Part shown: piece after piece, positions 49,072 to 60,095 of the stretch | Layout of the letters: the number at the start of each line of letters is the position of its first letter | How positions within the stretch are numbered: position 1 is the first letter of the stretch | NCBI RefSeq assembly: GCF_033807715.1 | Contig: NC_084597.1 | Span: 5,014,558-5,078,557, forward strand | DNA: 64,000 bases | Origin: Cololabis saira | Taxonomy: Eukaryota; Chordata; Actinopteri; Beloniformes; Belonidae | Direction of reading: 5' to 3' | Translations under genes and position numbers: made by a program | Notes under the pieces: model-generated | Told to the model about the DNA's origin: nothing | Databases searched by the model: none | Seen by the model: the letters and a program-made list of their open reading frames with translations, nothing else

Positions 49072-49512
49072 CTGAGCACCCACATATCTTTGATGATACA
49101 CTTTCAAGGTTTCCTGAGAACTACACACTGACCTAATCAGCTGCACATTTGTTTCTCTACAGAATGGGCAGTAGCTAACATGAAGAAATCACATGTGAAA
49201 TAAACTTCCATCCGATAATTGACCCTTTGTCAAGCCCCGCCCCCGTTGCTAGGTGGGACTAAACTGTCATCCCTCCCGTCCACTTCCATTGTAAAAACAG
49301 GGTTTTACATCACTTTATTTATAATTATTGTACCAAGGAAAATCAACAGCAACTAGATATAAATAAAAAGGAGCATTTCAGGTACCATGTAGATTATTGT
49401 AGCTGATAGCACGGTGGAAGGTGTGGCCGTCCACATACTTACCACTACATTTTTCATAATTTACCGTTGGTTTTGGGATGAAATGTATTCCTGTTATTTT
49501 CTCTGGGTAGGG
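48522..49512 (-). repeat. Right arm of ~1 kb inverted duplication
   Basis: Partner of 46634-47648. Starts exactly at the outer terminus of its family-B MITE and ends at CTGGGTAGGGGTGTG. Continues rightwards into the small-ORF repeat, which the left arm lacks. Confidence 0.93.
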
Positions 49513-49515
49513 GTG

Positions 49516-49830
49516 TGTGTAACAAATAAATCAGTTTGTAAACAAGACCTCTGAACCCATGACGTCATCTCTGTGCGCGCACTCTGTCCTCCGTTCAGTG
49601 AGCTCTTCAGCCGTATACTCCGGCTCAAAACGGTAAGGACGTCCATCATATTCAAAGTCGTCGTCCACAACCTCAGAATTTGACAAATATTCAGACATGT
49701 TTCAAATAACTATCAGTAAACTAACAGTAGCGAACTCCAGCTGTACACAGAGCTGTGTCTGGGACGCGCGCACAGAGATGACGTCATGAGTTCAGAGGTC
49801 TTGTTTACAAACTGATTTATTTGTTACACA
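49516..49830. mobile_element. Element with 62-bp near-perfect inverted repeats
   Basis: TGTGTAACAAATAAATCAGT at both ends, inverted, continuing through AAACAAGACCTCTGAAC and GACGTCATCTCTGTGCGCGC with one mismatch in about 62 bp. The 315-bp unit contains the small ORF at 49531-49698. No target duplication is visible. It could be a structural part of the larger R3-containing element rather than a separate insertion. Confidence 0.7.
49531..49698 (-). pseudogene. Solo first-exon-like ORF, 55 codons
   Basis: Minus strand: MSEYLSNSEVVDDDFEYDGR, PYRFEPEYTAEELTERRTEC, AHRDDVMGSEVLFTN and a stop. The ATG is preceded by AGTTATTTGAAAC. The DGRPYRFEPEYTAEEL stretch is a motif I recall from a multi-copy transposon-associated gene family in fish, sometimes annotated P2X7-like. 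It is related in pattern to 27906-28031. The coding sequence runs through a 62-bp inverted repeat that supplies its stop codon. Could be a first exon with splicing, but no downstream exon was found. Confidence 0.5.
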
Positions 49831-49849
49831 GACAGCCCCGGATGTAGAC

Positions 49850-50105
49850 AACAGGTCCTGGAAGCAGATCTAGTGATTCATAAAAGAAATGAACGAGTTT
49901 CGCGGCAATAATGTGTTATTTAGACGCTGCATCGTCTGTGTCCCGCTGTGCCCCGTTCACTACCGTTATATGGAGAAGCGGCTCGCAAAAAACCCCCTAA
50001 TATCTTCCGAAGGACTCCAAATGACACCAAACTTTTCTGGGTGAGTATACGACCATAAGAAATGCCAGAAATAAGGTCCAGGTTGTAAAAAACAAAACTT
50101 TCCCT
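49850..50105 (-). mobile_element. Repeat R3 copy b, TTAA end
   Basis: Reverse complement matches 14853-15108. Its outer end abuts TTAA (50106-50109). On minus it lies upstream of the 55-codon ORF, so it may be the 5' leader of one TTAA-target element. Confidence 0.75.
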
Positions 50106-50109
50106 TTAA

Positions 50110-50655
50110 ATGAAGGAAATTGATTGGCAAAACAAAGTAAAGCACGTTTTAAATGAACCAAACTGCTTAGATGTGAAACTACAAACATACAACGCAGATA
50201 TTAAATAATTCTGTAGTCTTCAGCTTGTGTTGCAAGTGAACAACACTGTTAATTTTTGTTACCTAAACTTTGTTGCTGTGCATGTTCTGCCAGCAATGCA
50301 GTCAAGCGCACTACTGGGGGAGGGAGAACGTCCATCCGGCTATGATGAACTGTGGCAGCAGTGCATCTGTTAATACCAGATGTTTCTGGGGAGACTACCA
50401 GGTGAAAAATGAAGTGGGTGTTGGCAATGATCCTCCAAGCTCCATCACAGGGACTCTGCACAAAATCAATCTCACTGACTCCTGTAAAGTTAGTTCTTTC
50501 AATCGCAATATGAGGTCATTAGCTTGGGCCGTACTCCCATGAAGCATGAATTAGATTTGACTGAGTTGGTGCGTAGTACATGTAGCTCGGTCAGCCATTC
50601 ACTTTGTTCAAGTGTTCCCAACCAGTCGACATGGGCTAGGAATTTGTGTGACGAC
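50110..50655. other. Intronic DNA, nothing recognised
   Basis: Ordinary composition. Overlapping frames of 70-90 codons on both strands (50249-50542) have no motif or splice support. Confidence 0.45.
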
Positions 50656-51240
<585 letters not shown>

Positions 51241-51289
51241 GTCCACAGCAACTTTTCACAGGACTTTCCTGCAGGTAGCAGTCTACGAA

Positions 51290-51515
51290 AAGAAAAGAAA
51301 AAAGAGCTGAAAACAACGCTTCAAAGAAAACAGGATCTATTCACCAAAACCGACGAAGAAGGCCAATGCAGCAACAGAGGCTTCATTTAAAGTGGCGCAC
51401 ATCTTAACAAAGCACAAAAAGCCGTTCACTGATGGTGGGATTGAGAAAGAGGCATGACTGCAGTGGCTGAAACGCTGTTCAAGGACCATAAAAGTAAGAC
51501 AGAAATTTTGACTGC
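51290..51515 (+). pseudogene. hAT transposase fragment
   Basis: ASFKVAHILTKHKKPFTDGG (51376-51435), then IEKEA and a one-base shift to MTAVAETLFKDHKSKTEIL. The ASxKVAHxxAKxxKPFTDG block is diagnostic of ZBED5/SCAND3-like hAT transposases, located between the BED finger and the catalytic core. Frameshifted, truncated on both sides and fused directly to the hAT MITE at 51522. Confidence 0.75.
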
Positions 51516-51521
51516 AACCCA

Positions 51522-52373
51522 CGGCTCTAGAGCCGCATGCGGCTCTTTAGCGCCGCCCTAGTGGCTCCTGGAGCTTTTTCAAAAATGCTTGACCTTTTTT
51601 TCTTCTTTTGTTTTTCTTTCTTTTTTTCTTTTTTCTTCTCTTTTTCCTTTTCCTTTTTTTCCTTCTTTTTTTCTTCCTTTTTCCTTTCCTTTTTAAACTC
51701 GACATTTCATATTTTTTCTCAACATTTTGACTTTTTTCTCAACATTTCGACTTTTTTCTCGAAGTGCATAATGAAAAAACAAATCTTCCCCCAGTTATAA
51801 CTAATATAGAAAGATGCAGCCATTCTAAGGCTGATACAAGACTTTTCATTTTTTGCGGCTCCAGACATATTCTAGAGCCGCATGCAGCTCTTTAGCGCCG
51901 CCCTAGTGGCTCCCTGGAGCTTTTTCAAAAATGTTTGACATTTTTTTCTTTTTTTTCTCTTCTTTTTTTTCCTTTTTTCTCTTTTTCTTCTTTTTTTTCT
52001 TTTTTCCTTTTTTTCTTCTTTTTTCTTCTTTTTTTCTTCCCTTTTCCATTCCTTTACATTTCGACTTTTTTCCTCGACATTTCGACTTTTTTCACAAAAT
52101 TTTTACTATTTTCTCGACATTTTGACTTTTTTCTCGAAATTGTACTTCAACATTAATCTCGACATTTCGACTTTTTTTTCTTCAAAATTTTGACTTTTTT
52201 CTCGAAGTGCATAATGAAAAAAAAAATCTTCCCAGAGCTAATACAGATACATGCAGCATGTGTTGCCTTCATTCTAAGGCTTATACAAGACTTTTCATTT
52301 TTTGCGGCTCCAGACATATTAGTTTTTTGTCCAATATGGCTCTTTCAACATTCTGGGTTGCCGACCCCTGGAC
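51522..52373 (+). mobile_element. hAT MITE, two tandem partial units
   Basis: Each unit starts CTAGAGCCGCATGCGGCTCT (second: GCATGCAGCTC), continues TTTAGCGCCGCCCTAGTGGC, a T-rich tract, a degenerate CGACATTTCGACTTTTTTCT repeat and GCGGCTCCAGACATATT. Unit 1 (51522-51871) breaks off where unit 2 begins. Unit 2 ends GGTTGCCGACCCCTG at 52373. Same family as 56008-56600. The left terminus is missing. Confidence 0.85.
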
Positions 52374-53076
52374 TAATGCAACCAACCAAGCATTGACAAC
52401 ACAACTTTGGATCAAAAACAACAACAAAGAGTCATTATCTGGGGTTTGATGTCAACAAAGTATTCCTCCTTCTGCAAATCGAGAAGACAGCCTGAATTCT
52501 GGCAGCAGAATATACATTTTTGTAATAAATGTACAAATATACAATAGCCATCAAGTTATCAGATACAGAAAAACACATTCAATACTTTTCTTTTCTACAG
52601 CCTGGACTTCAGGCATGCAGTTTTTATAATAGAAGACTATGATTTCACTTTTTCCTGCTGACTTTAGCAACAATTTCCCTGAAGATGAGATCCTCTGGCT
52701 CATAGCGTGGGCCTATGTTGCTCTACAGTGCATTTAATTGATTCAGTATAAATAATGGTTTCAGAGATACCTCAGTTATCCATGTGAATTAAAACACCCC
52801 ACACCATTTTAGATACCGACTTCTGAACCGTGAACTGATAAAAAGTCTAATGGCCCCTCTCTTGTATTAATATGAGACAAGTGGTAGTGTCCACAGTACA
52901 CCTTATAATTCTCTCAGGCTGGTAATTATCCCTCCTCCATAAATATAGTTGATAAAGTAAAATACATTTACTTCAAATCATGTAAAAAAAAAAACTGTGT
53001 AATTTCTTCTCTTCTGGCTTCATGGTGTGCATGAGTGCTTATCAGTAATAATATCTAATATTATTACAGTTCTAAA
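52374..53076. other. Intronic DNA, nothing recognised
   Basis: AT-rich sequence with no repeat copies in the window and no supported exon. Confidence 0.5.
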
Positions 53077-53080
53077 TTAA

Positions 53081-54263
53081 AGGAGCATGAGGCTCCTTTT
53101 ACAGCTTGTCCTAACTGCATGCGAGCGTCCGACTATCGCGTTGCACTGCGTGGAATCGGACGCGCTCTGTCCACACTGAACACGTTATCGGCCCCACGTT
53201 CTACCACGTTCTTTTGATTGACAGCTGAGACTCGCCTTTTAAAAGGCTGATTTATGGTTCCGCGTTACACCAACGCAGACCTTACGGCGTAGGGTACGCG
53301 GCGCACTCACCCAACGGTGTGCGTCGCCGCGTACCCTACGCCGTCGATTTTACACGGAACCATAAATCAGCCTTTATTCACCCGCCCGTGCGCTCCTGAA
53401 AGAAACTCCTAAAATTACTCCTAAAAGAGCAAAGAGACAAGTAAAAGATGGTGATTACTTGTAATCTTCCTACGTTTGTACTTTCTAAACAGAAAACAAG
53501 CTTATTATTCGGTGGAATAAGTGGGGAAAAAAAACGAACGGTGACGCAATCAAACAGCGAACAGCGTGGAGTGACCGGCATGTTCGTGGTGTTAAACGCA
53601 GCAAACATGTCAGCATGTCAGATCATTACTGGGATGTGGGGAAAAAGCAGAGGACACGAGAAATCCGGCACAAATTAAGCCCTAATAAGATTAAGATAAG
53701 ATTCTTATTATATCTTATTATCTTATCAGAACCTTCCAGCTCCCTGGCGATCTCCACTTTATTGAGGTTCTTGTATTGAAATGACTGTTTCCTACAGCGC
53801 TTTCAACTTTTTATTTCAACTTTCAACCGGCTTTCAACGCGAGCGACAGGAAGAAAATAGAACCAGGGCGTGCGACAAAAGTCCAGCTCAAAACGAGCTC
53901 GCAACCAGTATAGACAGTGCAATAAAAAATAATGCAGTGTGGACACGGTGTTAAGAAATGAGACTCTCTAGCGCCACCCTTCACCACGACGGCCGTCGGG
54001 GGTACTGCAGCCAACAGTGAAGCCGGCACGGGAGAACGCACATGCAGCGTCATGTGACGTCACATCCGCAGGACAGCGCGGGAAATTCGGGTCACCATTG
54101 CAGCACATTTTGCAGCACACAGCCTGTTCAAGGCAACGGAGAGATAAACTAGAGGAATCATTCTTTTGGGTTTGGAACGCTTCATCTGACATTATTACTA
54201 GAAAACTTAAAACGTTTACGAATTCTTTTCATAAATCCTGCCTCAATCCTGCCTCATGCTCAT
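53081..54263. mobile_element. TTAA-flanked element family G, complete, with nested insert
   Basis: AGGAGCATGAGGC and GCCTCATGCTCAT are inverted with TTAA at 53077-53080 and 54264-54267. A second pair (TTTACAGCTTGTCC near 53098; GGACACGGTGTTAAG near 53940) suggests a further nested element of about 850 bp, which holds the palindromic MITE at 53243-53376. The minus ORF at 53968-54192 starts MSDEAFQTQKNDSSS but matches nothing I recognise. Confidence 0.7.
53243..53376. mobile_element. Palindromic MITE family A
   Basis: AAGGCTGATTTATGGTTCCG to CGGAACCATAAATCAGCCTT around TACGGCGTAGGGTACGCGGC, located as in the 28 kb fragment. Confidence 0.93.
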
Positions 54264-54267
54264 TTAA

Positions 54268-55099
54268 TAATTCTTTTAAAAAATGTTTATATTGTCACAT
54301 TAACTTAATTGGGTTAACTTTCATTCATAATACTACAAATATGTACTAAATGAGCCAATCGTGACAAAATTAAGAAAATACTAAATCTGTCAGAAGTTGA
54401 AGTTTTCGAGTTCGACTTCAAAGTTGCTTCCTGCAGACAGGAAATGTCTGTAACATTTCTGCTGTATTGACACATGTTTTTCATGCCAATTGCAAGTTTG
54501 TACTCCAAAGCAGGTCTAACAGCCATACTCGATCAATATTGGAGGAGCAAAGCCCTTGTTTATAGATCCATGACTTCTGATGGACTTGGCCTCCTCTCCA
54601 CATTCTGATCAGTCTGTCTGTCTGTCTGTCTGCTGCCAACGTGACCGGGAAGCTGGAGTTTATGCTGCCTTTTATTTATAGCCAAGACGTACCAGAAAAC
54701 AGCTCAGCTCGAATTATATTTGGTGGTAGAATATCTGACAAAGTTGCATAAGAAAAGAAGTAAACTATTATTATCTAGTAAAGGTAATTTTAGCTGCAGT
54801 GTGTATTTACACTGAACTTCCTGCTTATAATTTGAAGTAATTTGATATTTGCAAAGTGTTAAATTGATGCAACTTCACTTGACATTAGGTAGGTGAGTGT
54901 GTACATCAATTTAAAATTGTAAGTCGTAAATGTTCTAAAATGCAGGAATTGCTTCTTTTTTTGTAATAAATGTGAAAATTCTCATACAAATTTTTCTAGT
55001 GTTCCCAGATGTTGCGGATTAATTTTTTGAGTTTTAATTTATTGCAGTTGAATTTTTTGCAATCGAATATTTTAACCCTGAAAAACATTCAGATACATA
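54268..55099. other. Intronic DNA, nothing recognised
   Basis: Includes a short (TCTG)n run near 54611-54631. No supported exon or repeat. Confidence 0.5.
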
Positions 55100-55107
55100 A
55101 TTTCAAT

Positions 55108-55577
55108 TAGGGATGGGCGGTATGGACTAAAAAATGCATCACGATAATTTCTAGCTTTTATCCCGATAACGATAAAAATGACGATAAAAAAAATACCAAT
55201 TCAACTCCACCTTTTAACTATAAATCTATCACCACATTCAGTCTTTGGAGCCAAAACACTGCTCTTAAAGATACTAAATACTACTAAACTATACCAATTA
55301 AATTGAATTGATAAAAAACAATTAAATTAGTACACCTGTACTGAAAAATGTCTCTTTCTTTCTTTCTCTCTCTCTCTTTGTCTCTTTCTTTCTTTCTTTC
55401 TTGCTCATTTCCTTCCTACACGTACGTTGTGTGTCGATTTAATGCAGAACCATAAATCAGCTTTACACAAAAACGTCATCAACGGGAAATTTTCGTTTTT
55501 ACTGCGAGATACAAATTCTTACCGTGGGGCATTTTTTTGACGGTAAATCGTCAACGGTAAAATATCACCCATTCCTA
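55108..55577 (+). mobile_element. hAT MITE family B copy 7, short-array form
   Basis: TAGGGATGGGCGGTATGGAC to AAATATCACCCATTCCTA with a perfect 8-bp duplication ATTTCAAT at 55100-55107 and 55578-55585. Only about 60 bp of TCTC/TTTC repeat at 55352-55402, then CTTGCTCATTTCCTTCC and CACGTACGTTGTGTG. The closest thing in the window to an unexpanded family-B element. Confidence 0.97.
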
Positions 55578-55585
55578 ATTTCAAT

Positions 55586-55999
55586 GCATACATATTCAGT
55601 GCTAGAAATTCAATCACTTTTTTATTTCAAAATCTCATTACAGATTTACTTCCGTACAGTAGACTTTCATATTTCACGTCAAATACAATATTCGTGTCTG
55701 AATAATTATTCATCATCTTTCAAATACATTTAGTGAATCTACCATCTTCATTTATATCATACATGTAGTATGATATTTGCTGTTGGTGGACCACATGTTC
55801 AGAACAAAGGAACCAAGAGCAAAGGCTGCTGGGGGATGTAGTTTCTTCTCATGTCTATTATGTTCCTACTGACACCCTCGTGCTCAGCAGTGCAAACAAA
55901 CTAATGTTTGTTGTGTTGTGGAAAGCCTGTTGATTCATGAGGCCAGGTTGTTCAGGTTCCTCCACGTAGTTCCCATCTTCTTTATTATCCTCCTGGTGC
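55586..55999. other. Intronic DNA, nothing recognised
   Basis: No repeat copies or supported coding frame. Confidence 0.5.
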
Positions 56000-56007
56000 A
56001 CCTAGGT

Positions 56008-56600
56008 CAGGGGTCAGCTCTTTAGCGCTGCCCTAGTGGCTCCCTGGAGCTTTTTCAAAAATGTTTGACTTTTTTTTCTTTTTTTCTTCTTTTTTTCCTC
56101 TTTTATTCTCTTTTTCTTTTATTTCCCTTTTATTCTTCTTTTTTTCTTCCCTTTTCCTTTCTATTTTAATTTCGACATTTCGACTTTTTTCATTAAATTT
56201 TGACTTTCCTTGACATTTCGACTTTTTTCTCGACATTTCGACTTTTTTCACGACATTTTTACTATTTCCTCGACATTTTGACTTTTTTCTCGACATTTTG
56301 ACTTTTTTCTCGAAATTGTACTTCAACATTAATCTCGACATTTCGACTTTTTTTTTCAAAATTTCGACTTCTTTATCGACATTTTGACTTTTTTCTCGAC
56401 ATTTCAACTTTTTTCTCGAAGTGCATAATGAAAAAAAAAAATCTTCCCCCAGTTATAACTAATATAGAAACATGCAGCATGTGTTGTCCTCATTCTAAGG
56501 CTGATACAAGACTTTTCATTTTTTGCGGCTCCAGACATATTTGTTTTTTGTGTTTTTGGTCCAATACGGCTCTTTCAACATTTTGGGTAGCCGACCCCTG
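56008..56600 (+). mobile_element. hAT MITE with CAGGGGTC ends
   Basis: CAGGGGTCAGCTCTTTAGCG to GGTAGCCGACCCCTG, flanks ACCTAGGT (56000-56007) and TTCTAGGT (56601-56608), a 6/8 duplication. The interior has about ten degenerate CGACATTTYGACTTTTTTCT units (56170-56420). The minus 124-codon Lys/Arg frame is a product of this repeat. Confidence 0.88.
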
Positions 56601-56608
56601 TTCTAGGT

Positions 56609-56968
56609 CATCGTGCACATCAGCCCCATTAATAATGTGCTGATGTGGTTCATCGTGCTCTGTCTTTCCCTTCCTGTCCTGCTCAGCTCCTCCATTCTGA
56701 ACTCCAAATCCTCCATGTTGCTCCTTATTAGCTCCATTTAATAAGTACAGGAGAGTTCCCCCTCCCAGGGTGATGGTCCCTTGGTCCGTATTCCAATCTG
56801 ACAACAGTTAAACCCTTAATATTGTTCACCACCACCACACCTCTTCTCCACTCCTCGTTATTGCAGATAAAATGCTTTGGGAGACCTGGTCTTTGTAGTT
56901 TTATCTGGGGTTTCCAGGTGATGTTTAAAAGTCTCCTGAAGGTCGTATCTTATTGATAGCTCACGATG
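56609..56968. other. Intronic DNA, nothing recognised
   Basis: Moderate-complexity sequence. The minus frame at 56490-56804 partly overlaps the hAT and has no motif. Confidence 0.45.
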
Positions 56969-56976
56969 GTTTTTTC

Positions 56977-57826
56977 TAGGGATGCCTCCATACCATTTTT
57001 TTCACACCAAGTATGAATATTTTAATTTGTACTTGTCGATACTTCCACCACAAAATAACTACGCTAAAAATGCAATGAATTGGAAGACAGGTTTTATTTG
57101 CAACAGATAAATTCAATAAAAATAGATCAAATGAGCAGCATAACTATTTTAAACTAAAAATAATCTTTCTGTGTAAATAAAAAGTCTCCACACTGGCACT
57201 GTCTTCACATTTAAGAAAATATCAAACATATAACATATCAATGAAACATCATATCGCGGCTCGATTGCGTTGAGAAGACGGTGAAATCCTTCGTCTTCTC
57301 CAACTGACAGTGGCTGCTCATCCAGCGCTAGATAAGAGGTTAGAGCCTCCGTGTCTCTTGCTATTGTCTGACGCTTTTGCAGAACCTGAGCTAATGTTGG
57401 CTGTTGTGGTCTTGCAGTATTAGCAGTATTAGCATTAGCAAACTCCGTATACTCAGCTTTATGATGCATCTTGAGATGTTTTATCAAGTTGCTGGTACTA
57501 AACGTCATATTGTCCTTTCCTCCTCTCGACACCTTAGCAGCACGTAGCTTCAGTCTGTCTTGCTTCTGTCGTCGTCCCTTATTTTGAAATATGTCCAACT
57601 GCTGACGTCCCGCTTGAATTAATTGTCGCTATTTTGCCTGAAACGGCGCTGCCAGTCTCACTCATGGGTCTCACTCTCTTCTCATCACCACGCTGACTGC
57701 AGCTCAACATCTCCCCCTAGAGTCACTAATCAGTAACTACAACAACAATGAAGTGGTATCGGTGCGTGGTATCGGAGAACTTTTGCGAGTACGAGAATAT
57801 GAGAGCCGTATCGATAGCAGTACCTA
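56977..57826 (-). mobile_element. Internally deleted hAT with TAGGGATGC ends
   Basis: TAGGGATGCCTCCATACC to ATCGATAGCAGTACCTA with a perfect 8-bp duplication GTTTTTTC at 56969-56976 and 57827-57834. Carries only the transposase N-terminus, so the catalytic region has been deleted. Confidence 0.93.
57149..57598 (-). pseudogene. hAT transposase N-terminal fragment (BED-like)
   Basis: 149 codons. Residues 2-50: DIFQNKGRRQKQDR, then AAKVSRGGKDNMTFSTSNLI and KHLKMHHKAEYTEF, i.e. the second half of a BED finger with H-x4-H-type HLKMHH. The preceding C-x2-C pair is not seen. Residues 70-115 have PTLAQVLQKRQTIARDTEAL and PLSVGEDEGFHRLLNAIEPR, the conserved region after the finger in ZBED1/4-like hAT proteins. 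The last ~30 residues are read-through into deleted-element sequence. No catalytic DDE region, so it is not a functional transposase. Confidence 0.75.
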
Positions 57827-58125
57827 GTTTTTTCAAACTGAGAATACTTCTACTGCAACAGCAGTTAGTCGCTGACTGATTTCTTTCTGACAAGATAAAA
57901 ACCACAACAAATTCCACAGACCAGGGGTTTTCAATTCCGGTCTTCCAGTCCTGCATGTCTGAGATGGTTCAGACGCTGTCGTACCTTTGCTTTAAAAAAC
58001 GATGGATCTATACATGTCACAAGACAATGGCGAGAAAACTATGACTTTAGACACGACAGCCAGTTTACATGTCAGTTTACATGTCACTGGGCCTGAAGTC
58101 GAGAGTGGTTCGTCTGCTTTGTCTC

Positions 58126-59095
58126 TTAAGGCCCTGACACAACAAAGCCGATAATCGGCCGTCGGTGAGCGTCGGTGCTCGTCTGTCGGGCTAGTTTCCC
58201 CGGTGTGTCCCACACGTCGCCACAGGTCGGCCGCCCGTCGGGAGCTTTTCAGCCGATTCGACATGTTGAATCGGCGTCGGCCGTCTGTCAAACAGCTCAC
58301 TCTGTGATTGGCTGTTCCCAGAATTTCCCAGAATGCTTTTCGTCGTCATTTGCGGACTGAATAAAAAAAAAACATGGGGGACATTTCTTATGAATAAAAT
58401 CAATATTTTGAGTTAGTTTCTGCATAAAAATGCGTTTTGATTACATTTCTAGCGAGAAATATATATTTTACTTTCATAATAATCACTCAGTGAATGTATA
58501 TAATCACTTGCTTGTCTTTTTCAAACCGCGCCAGAATAAAGGCTGATTTATGGTTCTGCGTTACACCAACGCAGAGCCTACAGCGTAGGCTACGCGGCGA
58601 CGCGCGCCGTAGGCTCTGCGTCGATTTAACGCAGAACCATAAATCAGCTCCCGAGCCGGCAGGCAGAAATCCCAAAATTTTCGGCGCAAATTTCTTAACA
58701 GGCGTAGCTACAACTGTTAGATTTCATCTATTAAACCAACATTTATCTTCCTAAATGATTTATTTCAGCCAGCGGTAATTCTCCACAGAGCTGCAGGTGG
58801 TTGTTCCGTCTGTTTTGTATTGCACTTGTGTTTTCTCAATAAAGCTTTGGAAAAAAAAAGCGCTGTCCTCCTCCTTGAGCCCCTGAATACAGACTACCGC
58901 TGCCTGCTGGTATGGAGGGGAATTACCTCTCACGCATGTGCAGAACGTACGTGCTAGTCAGGCCGTCGGGTGTCGTATTTGCGGTGTGTCTAGTGCTTGT
59001 TTTTGAGCCCGACCCAGCCCGACACAGGCAACGCGAGGCGACACAGCAGTCGGCAGACAGCGGGGGAAGTCGGGTTGATGTGTCCTGGGCTTTAA
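58126..59095. mobile_element. Harbinger-like element, GGCCCTGACACA ends
   Basis: TTAAGGCCCTGACACAACAA at the left and, inverted, TTAAAGCCCAGGACACATCA at the right. The subterminal GATAATCGGCCGTCGG fits. A TTA or TTAA target is possible. It contains a palindromic MITE (58539-58650). The 102-codon minus frame at 57992-58300 only overlaps the end. Confidence 0.65.
58539..58650. mobile_element. Palindromic MITE family A
   Basis: AAGGCTGATTTATGGTTCTG to CAGAACCATAAATCAGCTC with GAGCCTACAGCGTAGGCTAC at the centre. Plus and minus frames through it read almost the same protein, as expected for a palindrome. Confidence 0.92.
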
Positions 59096-59553
59096 GTTCA
59101 ATAGATGCTTCAGACCCTTTGGCCTCGGAACCTCAGGATCTCAGCAAAAAAGATGGAGCTGTAACGGAGTCTGTGATTTTGGATTTGTCATTGAGAAACT
59201 CCAAAGCCGATCCAGATCCTTCAGAGCTGCAAGTGCACAGAAACCTGACATGTGTGTCGAATGCACAGATGGAATCCTTTGAAGCATTTAGTGGTCCGGA
59301 GTTAACAGCACAACTACAGGATGCAAGCAAACTTCAGAGTGAAAAGAAGGATGCATCTTCTAGGGAGAATACCAAGGAAGTGAATGATCTTGGAACGCTT
59401 CCTAAAAGTAAAAAGCATGCTTCTACTCACACAGAAGGCAACCTGAACATCAGTCCAATGCTACTTTGGCTCTGGCTATCTAAAAATAATGTTTTTTACA
59501 TGAACATACAACTGCTTCATACTGCTGTAGAGGAAAATTCTTATGAGAGTTGA
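59085..59553 (+). CDS. Unidentified open stretch with PxDLS-like motifs
   Basis: An open frame of about 156 codons continuing one that starts at ATG 58912 in the preceding transposon. From 59085 the composition is hydrophilic and non-repetitive. SSIDASDPLASEP is followed by PQDLSKK and VILDLSLRNSKADPDPSELQ, then MESFEAFSGPELTAQLQDAS and KEVNDLGTLPKSKKHASTHT. PQDLS and LDLSLR resemble CtBP-recruiting PxDLS motifs of nuclear corepressor proteins. TAGATGCTTCAG|AC near 59112 could be a splice acceptor. No zinc finger or other fold is visible. It may be a host exon, a captured exon or a retrocopy fragment. I do not recognise the gene, and the last ~35 codons look like read-through. Confidence 0.4.
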
Positions 59554-60091
59554 CTTCAATTATAACAGTCGACTTAACGAATAATCCTTTTTTGATTTGG
59601 GCCACAGAGAATCTTAAATATTTAATCTGAACAGGAAATCACATTCATATGGCCTACATTTTCAGGAAAAAAAAAGAACCTGAACTGGTCAATTTCAGGG
59701 TAATTATTTTGAATAATTATCAACATATCTGCTTATCTACGATTCTACGCTAAGTCATGCTGCTCTGAACGGGCTGATTGACTGCTTTGGCCATTATTGA
59801 AATGATGTGATTATGCCTGTACTCCAGCCTCCTTCCTCGGTTTAAAAGCATGCATGTTAGGCCGACTGGTGATTCTAAATCATCCACATGTCGGAGTGCA
59901 AGCATTCATGACTATTTATGTCTCTGCAGTCCTGTGATGAACTGGCGATGTGTCCGGGCTAACCCCCACCTCTGACGGCAGCTGAGACGGATGGTTATGA
60001 CTGTGTTTGTAGATCAGCACAGTTTGGATGTCCGTTTGCAAAGTTGGACTTTCCAGAAGCAGATTTGTGAGCACACAATCATTTGCCTGCT
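59554..60091. other. Intronic DNA, nothing recognised
   Basis: Ordinary sequence between the open stretch and the TTAA element, with no repeats detected. Confidence 0.5.
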
Positions 60092-60095
60092 TTAA

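Noticed and set aside
58487..58754. Similar proteins on both strands (WFCVxxTQSLRR)
   Set aside because: Translations of the palindromic MITE, which reads nearly the same in both directions. The same holds at 1000, 23.1, 28.5 and 37.6 kb.
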